NCBI GenBank assembly: GCA_030035585.1
Contig: CM057471.1
Coordinates: 69,774,319-69,838,318 of the forward strand
Source of the DNA: Dugong dugon
Taxonomy: Eukaryota > Chordata > Mammalia > Sirenia > Dugongidae
Direction of reading: 5' to 3'
Length of the DNA stretch: 64,000 nucleotides
Part shown: piece by piece, positions 58,645 through 64,000 of the stretch
How the letters are laid out: each line of letters begins with the position of its first letter
Numbering within the stretch: position 1 is the first letter of the stretch
Translations under genes and position numbers: made by a program
Notes under the pieces: model-generated
The model's input: the letters and a program-made list of their open reading frames with translations, nothing else
Told to the model about the DNA's origin: nothing
The model's database searches: none

Positions 58645-58800
58645 CTTCAGACTGAGCTCCATTAAGACAGGACTTTGTCTTTTTTTGTTTGTTTGTTTGT
58701 TTCCCAGTGTATTTCCAGCACTTAGCACAGTGTCTGGCAGATAGTAGATAAGTGCATATCTATTGGATGAGTGGACAGATGAACAAACAAATGAACACGT
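58645..58800 (+). mobile_element. L2 LINE 3' end with (TTTG)n expansion
   Basis: gctccattaagacaggactt, cagcacttagcacagtgtct and ggcagatagtagataagtgc. A ttgtttgtttgtttgtttc run lies inside. Confidence 0.65.
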
Positions 58801-59311
58801 TCTGCAGTGCTCCAGACTTCAGAAATTGGAACGGTGGTCAGAAAGCATGGGGAACTGCTGTGCTACCTTGCCAAGCAGTGGGTTCTCTGGCTTGGTGACA
58901 TCTTAGGCCAGGTGATGCTGGCTGGGATTCCTACATTGACTAGAATTTTGGCTGGACTGGGTGATCCTCTCTTCCATCTCTGGGATGCTGGGCCCCTACC
59001 TTGTCTGTACAGATGGAAAGTATCTTCATTGAAGTGTTCCTTGCAGGCAGTCAAATGTTTTTGTTTTACATATATATGTTTTGCTTTTTTTTTTTTTTTT
59101 TTTAGTGAAAATATATACAGAAAAACATATACCAACAAATAGGGTTATAATGTTTATTTTTAGAAAGTAAAGTTCTTTTCTCTTGTGCTAAGGAACTACT
59201 TCCTAGTTATTTTTCTTGCCCACCCAAGTAGTTCTGTAAACCTAAATGCGGTGATACCCTGCCTCATTCCTTGCAAAAATAGTTTGGGAGTAGTCGCTGA
59301 AGCAGCACGTT

Positions 59312-59525
59312 TACAGTGTAGAGAATATAGGCTTTGGAGTCAGACGTAGGTACAAGTCTAGCTCTGCCACTTACTAGCTGTGGTATCCCACAACAAGTCT
59401 CTCCCTCTCTAATCCTGTTTCCTCATCTGTAAGAAGAAAGCAGGCAGGCGTGAAGTAATAGCAATTTCATAGGGCTTTTATGAGAATTAAGTGAAGTTAG
59501 GTATTTAATGTTGTACAGCCAGCAC
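59312..59525 (+). mobile_element. MIR SINE
   Basis: ggctttggagtcagacgtag, tgccacttactagctgtggt, ctgtttcctcatctgtaaga, tcatagggcttttatgagaa. Confidence 0.8.
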
Positions 59526-59577
59526 TCCACAAAGTTGCTTTCTAAGGAACCTTTAGTATTTAAAACAAGCATGTGCA

Positions 59578-59612
59578 CATGCACACACACACACACATGC
59601 ACACATACACAG
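59578..59612. repeat. (CA)n microsatellite
   Basis: Alternating ca/tgca run in RABEPK intron 6. Confidence 0.8.
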
Positions 59613-59676
59613 AACCTTACTTATGGGTTTCAAAACAGTTCATGGTGATGGTCACCAAAGATTATATCACATTTTT

Positions 59677-59810
59677 CAGTGTGCTCCACCTACATCAGAA
59701 TCACCTGGGGTGCTTGTTAGAACTATAGATTACTTAGCCCCTCCCTCTGTGGATTACTAAATTAGAATTTCAAACTCCCCCAAGTAATTCTTACGCACAC
59801 TAAACCTTGC
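59677..59810 (+). mobile_element. hAT-Charlie fragment (MER20-like)
   Basis: acatcagaatcacctggggt, gcttgttagaactatagatt and the far-end cccccaagtaattcttacgc. Confidence 0.5.
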
Positions 59811-59940
59811 TGCGTTACCTCTAAGAGCTCTTAGTGAATGACCTTCAGTGATTGGTTTGCAAGCTGCAGGAGTCCGACAGATAAGTTTGAAACCACATTT
59901 TAGCCCATGTTGTGCCAAAACACTTACTTTCTCTTGGCAG

Positions 59941-60090
59941 GTGACATGAAGTGGCAGAAGCTAAGTCCCACTGGGGCTGCTCCCAGAGGCTGTGCTGCCC
60001 ATTCAGCTGTGGCTGTGGGGAAACATGTGTATATCTTTGGAGGACTGGCTCCTACAGGAGCACTGGACACAATGTACCAATATCACACAG
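59941..60090 (+). CDS. RABEPK: RABEPK coding exon 7 (residues 226-275 plus one base)
   Basis: Encodes DMKWQKLSPTGAAPRGCAAH and GKHVYIFGGLAPTGALDTMY, kelch blade 5. The acceptor is TGGCAG and the donor GTGAGC. Confidence 0.95.
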
Positions 60091-60366
60091 GTGAGCAAGT
60101 ATCATCCTGGATCTTTAACAAATGTAACCACTCAGATTAGAAGTAGTTTAAGTGCTTTGGTTTTTGAAATTGGCCCCTCAGCATCTAAATCCAAAGGATA
60201 ACCCAATTTGTAGGTAATGACATCATCAAAGCAGTTTAATACTGCCATCATTAGTCTTTTTTCCTTTGGTCCCATTTCTGTTAAGGCTCAGCTGGTATAA
60301 TAAATTACTGAGCATTTCTAGAAAGTTGTTAACACGAAGCCTTTGTTTTCTTCTTCCCCAATATAG

Positions 60367-60653
60367 AAAAGCAGCATTGGACCTTGCTTAAATTTGATAC
60401 TTTTCTACCCCCTGGACGATTGGATCATTCCATGTGTATCATTCCATGGCCAGTGACGTCTTATGAGAAGAAAGATTCAAATTCTGTCCCTCTAAACTGT
60501 GAAGTTCAGAAAGAGGATTTTGCTGACAAAGGAGTGATCCAAGGTGATGACTCACAGGAAAGTCAGGCTGACATACTGCTCTGTTTTGTGTTTGGTGGCA
60601 TGAATACAGAAGGAGAGATCTATGATGATTGTATTGTGACTGTAGTTGACTAA
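60367..60653 (+). CDS. RABEPK: RABEPK coding exon 8 and stop (residues 276-370)
   Basis: Encodes KQHWTLLKFDTFLPPGRLDH, an acidic loop (KEDFADKGVIQGDDSQESQ) and the last blade LLCFVFGGMNTEGEIYDDC to VVD. Stop TAA at 60651-60653. The acceptor is ATATAG. Confidence 0.95.
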
Positions 60654-60657
60654 TAAA
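60652..60657 (+). terminator. RABEPK: RABEPK poly(A) signal AATAAA overlapping the stop codon
   Basis: The sequence ctaataaaac makes the TAA stop share two bases with AATAAA. No other plus-strand AATAAA is seen until about 62386, so the 3' UTR may be only 20-40 nt. Confidence 0.65.
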
Positions 60658-60689
60658 ACTTATGTTTTATTTTAAGTATCAATTACTTT

Positions 60690-61713
60690 CAGAAAAGTTA
60701 AATGACACTTTAGCTGTTTTATACCTCCAAAATATTTTCTGGACTATCTATCCATCTTACTCTTCTCTACTTCGATAGGTGTAGAAATGGATAACCCAGT
60801 GGAAAAAACATCTTTATCTTAAGGGTTTTATCAGCAATACAACCGAGGTGTGATTAGTTGTTATGAATACTAATTACCAAAAATTTGCATAATCACAATT
60901 GCTAGACACAACATAAGCTGGAGAAATCAGGGAATGGACATTGGCAGGTTGAAGTCCATCTTTTTAATATTAAGTATCTGCTCCTCAGGAAGAGGTGCAG
61001 TCTTGGTACAAGGTAATGAGAGTGGTTGGAGGGCAGAAGACTGGCGTTTGTATTTCCTAACCAACCCCACCACCCCAGAGCACAAGCCACTCAGGTCAAT
61101 TTTAGTTTGTATTAAGCTTGGCCTGAAGACCTAATGTTTTAAGCTCCAGATGCCCAAATGCTTTTGTGGCAATAAGAGGTCCAGGCCTTAGATTAAGACA
61201 AGCTTGGTGTTTGGTCCCAGTTCTACCATCTTTATCAAATTAACCCATCTATGAAATAGTATCTATCCTCAGGCAATACTGGATTTCATGTTAGCATCTG
61301 ATAGCCTGACCTTCACTGATCATAACGACTCTCCTATACCACCCTTTCCCTAGGAAGCCACTCCAAGTAATCTTAAATCTGTTCTTATATAAATCACTGC
61401 CTTTAATCCAAAATTGTAGTGAGGTTTAGTGTAGTTTCATAGTTATCGTCCTGGGTCCACCCCAGTACCACCAATGAAGTTTCAGGGATAAAGACTGACA
61501 TAGCTCGGACTGAAAATATTCAACATCCTAAAATTACGAATTAAATCCCAGTAGGTACTGTGCATTGGGCAAATCCCCTGCAAAAGACCTCTTTAGTATT
61601 AAAAAAGCAAAGATGTCACTTTGAGGACTAAGGTGCACCTGACCCAAGCCACGGTATTTTCAATCGCTTCATGTATGTAGAAGTTGGACAATGAATTGAC
61701 GCCTTTGAGTTAG
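60690..61713. other. Intergenic, RABEPK to HSPA5, unique-looking
   Basis: About 1 kb between convergent genes with no gene or clear repeat. May be transcribed as read-through from either side. Confidence 0.4.
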
Positions 61714-62062
61714 GGTGTTGATGAAGAATATTGAATATACCATGGACTGCCAGAATGAACAAATGTGTTTTGGGAGAAGTACAGCCAGAATGCTCCTTAG
61801 AAGTGAGGATGGCAAGACTTCATCTCATGTACTTTGGGCATGTTATCAGGAGGGACCTGTCACCAGTCCCTGGAAAGACATCATGCTTGGTAAAGGGACA
61901 GCAAAAAAGAGGAAGACCCTCAACGAGATGGATTAACACAGCGGGCTGCCAACAATGGGCTCAAACACAGCAACAATTTTGAGGACGGCACAGGACCCAG
62001 CAGTGTTTCATTCTGTTGTACACAGCGTTGCTGAATTGAAAGCGACTCGACGGTACGTAACG
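61714..62062 (+). mobile_element. RTE-class LINE 3' end (BovB/RTE-like)
   Basis: Encodes a decayed RTE reverse-transcriptase C-terminus: RMNKCVLGEVQPECSLEVRM, the LMYFGHVIRRD motif and RGRPSTRWIN. It ends gcgttgctgaattgaaagcg, actcgacggtac, the same tail carried by the SINEs in this window. Both frames are broken and it is strongly 5'-truncated. Confidence 0.88.
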
Positions 62063-62429
62063 TGTAAAGTTAACATCAGCAGTCACATCACTCCATCAAT
62101 TCTTAAGACAAAAGAATCTAAGCAGCTATAAATCATTATAAAAGGCCACTAGAAATGCAGTTTTAAAAAGAGAAGTAAAAATTTCAAATGTTTAAGGAAA
62201 CTACTTTTGGACACTGTGAAATGTTCCTTGCCTAAAGGATGTGGATGAACCTCCCGTCCCCAAGGATAGTCAAATTCTTTGGAAGTACTGAATAGAAATG
62301 TTTCCTTATGCCATCTTCAAACGTCCCAGAACATGCACCCCTCCTCCAAAAAAGAATATAACCTTACGTTTTGGTTATCTTCCTAAAATAAATAATTGAT
62401 CTAATTAGAAGCTTATCACAAAAATTAGA

Positions 62430-62780
62430 CCAGTGTAAATAACAAACATTTATTGGTGTCACTTATGGTAGAAAAAGGTTCCTACACCAGATGCACATGA
62501 CCCAATTGTTAAATAGAACATTTCCAAGGTGAGCACACTCCCAAACCCATTGTTTTTACCCCGTGTTTTAAGATTGCCAATTCCGTCTCTCCCCCAACCC
62601 CAAGACATGAGAGCAACTGCTAATGAAAAGCAGTAAACAGCCATTTAGGCTATAGCATTTTCAACTCCACTCAGAGGTGAAGATTCCAATTACATTCGAG
62701 ACTTAAGTTCTCTCAATTTTCTCCTAACAAAAGTTCCTGAGTCCAGTATTTACAATATTACAGCACTAGCAGAACAGTGT
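62430..62780 (-). other. HSPA5: HSPA5 3' UTR
   Basis: About 350 bp from the stop to the expected cleavage site below the AATAAA at 62449-62454. No repeats inside. Confidence 0.75.
62449..62454 (-). terminator. HSPA5: HSPA5 poly(A) signal AATAAA
   Basis: AATAAA followed by tgtttg on the minus strand. Position fits the short 3' UTR known for HSPA5. Confidence 0.75.
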
Positions 62781-63343
62781 CTACAACTCATCTTTGTCTG
62801 CTGTTTCATCTTCACCAGTTGGGGGGGGGCCTGCACTTCCATAGAGTTTGCTGATAATTGGCTGAACAATTTCTTCTAGTTCCTTCTTTTTAGCTTTGAA
62901 ATCTTCAATGTCAGCATCTTGGTGACTTTCCAGCCATTCAATCTTTTCCTCTACAGCTTTTTCCATGGTTTCCTTATCTTCAGAGGAAAGTTTACCCCCT
63001 AGCTTTTCTTTATCTCCAATCTGATTCTTTAGAGAATAGGCATAACTTTCCAATTCATTTCTAGTATCAATTCGCTCCTTGAGCTTTTTGTCTTCCTCAG
63101 CAAACTTCTCAGCATCATTAACCATCCTTTCAATTTCTTCAGGTGTCAGACGATTTTGGTCATTGGTAATTGTGATCTTATTTTTGTTGCCTGTACCCTT
63201 GTCTTCAGCTGTCACTCGAAGAATGCCATTTACATCTATCTCAAAGGTGACTTCAATCTGTGGGACCCCACGGGGAGCAGGTGGGATTCCAGTTAGATCA
63301 AATGTACCCAGAAGATGATTGTCTTTTGTCAGGGGTCGTTCAC
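62781..63343 (-). CDS. HSPA5: HSPA5 last coding exon and stop
   Basis: Encodes [20 protein letters not shown], the beta-sandwich end [19 protein letters not shown], the lid helices ([20 protein letters not shown]) and the acidic tail [16 protein letters not shown]. Stop TAG at 62781-62783. The acceptor is TTCTAG. A run of nine C residues (sense strand) encodes the GPPP turn. Confidence 0.97.
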
Positions 63344-63696
63344 CTAGAAGTTACAAAAACTTGTTATTAACAAACATTAGCAGATCTGAATCCCGACAGT
63401 CTATATCAAGCTAGAAGTGGCTCGGTCTTAATAGTCTACAAGCAGCAGCAACTGGGACTTAACTGAATTTTACCTACTTCATAGCATTGTCATTCTTATA
63501 TTCTGAGCCAGCTCAGAAGTTACTTTTAATGGGAAAGATTTTAGTGCTGACAACAAAACCCCACACTAGTCAAAATAAGGACCCTCACCTAAAATTAGCA
63601 AGTATTTCCCTAACCATTTCAGTACAGTATATTAAAGAAATCACATTTTCTAAAGTATACCATGGTATTAACAAATGAACAAACGCAGGTAATTAC

Positions 63697-63864
63697 CTTC
63701 ATAGACCTTGATTGTAACAGTTGGTTGATTATCAGAAGCTGTAGAAAAGATTTGAGACTTCTTGGTGGGCACCACAGTGTTTCTTGGAATCAGTTTGGTC
63801 ATGACGCCTCCCACAGTTTCAATACCAAGTGTAAGGGGACATACATCAAGCAGCACCAGATCAC
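63697..63864 (-). CDS. HSPA5: HSPA5 penultimate coding exon
   Basis: Encodes [20 protein letters not shown] through [13 protein letters not shown]. It begins exactly in the hydrophobic interdomain linker that couples the ATPase to substrate binding. The acceptor is TTGCAG and the donor GTAATT. Confidence 0.96.
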
Positions 63865-64000
63865 CTGCAAAAATAAGTTAATCAAGATAAGCTCTAATTC
63901 AAGAGTCAAACAAGCACTACTAAGCAACCTCCCCATGAACGGTGTAAAAGTTCACCATCTCTCTGCCATTCAGTTATGTGTCAGAGGCAGTGCAATACAC

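Larger units (their letters stand above)
45057..60680 (+). other. RABEPK: RABEPK gene locus (coding exons to 3' end)
   Basis: Rab9 effector with kelch motifs (p40), which binds GTP-Rab9 and supports endosome-to-trans-Golgi transport of mannose-6-phosphate receptors (family knowledge). Seven coding exons of 53, 158, 153, 162, 150, 150 and 287 nt join to 1113 nt, that is 370 codons plus stop; human is 372 as I recall. Six kelch blades have paired glycines at residues 54-55 (FIVGGA), 105-106 (WVFGGA), 156-157 (YVFGGG), 209-210 (FIHGGL), 259-260 (YIFGGL) and 352-353 (FVFGGM). The near 51-residue spacing breaks only at the last blade, where an acidic serine-rich loop (about 309-346) intervenes. 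Exon boundaries roughly follow the blades. Introns are GT-AG, with a weak donor after exon 2. Confidence 0.96.
62430..64000 (-). other. HSPA5: HSPA5 (BiP/GRP78) gene locus, 3' part only
   Basis: ER-lumenal Hsp70 that folds nascent secretory proteins, feeds ERAD and holds the stress sensors IRE1, PERK and ATF6 inactive (established). The window contains the last two coding exons and the 3' UTR; the ATPase domain, signal peptide and promoter lie beyond 64000. The encoded part starts at the interdomain linker DLVLLDV and covers the whole substrate-binding beta domain and helical lid, ending in the KDEL retrieval signal. By recalled human numbering this is about residues 413-654. Exon lengths of 168 and 563 nt splice in frame across a GAA-G|GT junction. 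No damage is seen. Confidence 0.96.

Noticed and set aside
1..64000. CRISPR arrays, operons, phage or insertion sequences
   Set aside because: No regularly spaced repeats, and the genes are spliced and vertebrate; bacterial features do not apply.

Overview
This is nuclear DNA of a placental mammal: interrupted genes with consensus GT/AG splice sites, two CpG-island promoters, and about half the window in interspersed repeats. The repeat types point to Afrotheria, most likely a paenungulate such as an elephant. They include many copies of a tRNA-headed SINE (AfroSINE type) whose tail matches an RTE-class LINE, a copy of that RTE LINE, and L1 3' ends of a kind I associate with elephants. The lineage call rests on recall of repeat families, not on a search.

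Three genes are present, in the order I know from human 9q33.3 (PPP6C, RABEPK, HSPA5). PPP6C is complete on the minus strand: seven coding exons from 36323 down to 4858 give exactly 305 codons plus stop. It has a long AU-rich 3' UTR reaching perhaps to about 1860, a 16.5-kb first intron, and a CpG-island promoter at about 35.75-36.65 kb. RABEPK is complete on the plus strand: a non-coding first exon in a CpG island at about 43.6-44.2 kb, then seven coding exons from 45069 to 60653 giving 370 codons with six kelch repeats. HSPA5 (BiP/GRP78) is partial on the minus strand: its last two exons, from the interdomain linker to the KDEL end, plus the 3' UTR; the rest lies beyond 64000.

Layout: 1-1860 intergenic or distal PPP6C 3' flank; 1860-36430 PPP6C; 36.7-43.7 kb a head-to-head intergenic region holding a Tigger DNA transposon with an L1 inside it; 43.8-60.7 kb RABEPK; 60.7-62.4 kb a tail-to-tail gap holding an RTE fragment; 62.4-64.0 kb HSPA5. 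The genes are functionally unrelated: a catalytic phosphatase subunit, a Rab9 effector in endosome-to-Golgi transport, and an ER chaperone. I saw no shared regulation.

I found no previously undescribed system. What merits a second look is transposon archaeology and transcript architecture: nested insertions readable through target-site duplications, an L1 subfamily with a duplicated 3' UTR, a SINE tail matching an RTE LINE, L1 sequence starting about 10 bp from a RABEPK splice donor, a competing frameshifting donor in RABEPK exon 2, and a stop codon overlapping the poly(A) signal.
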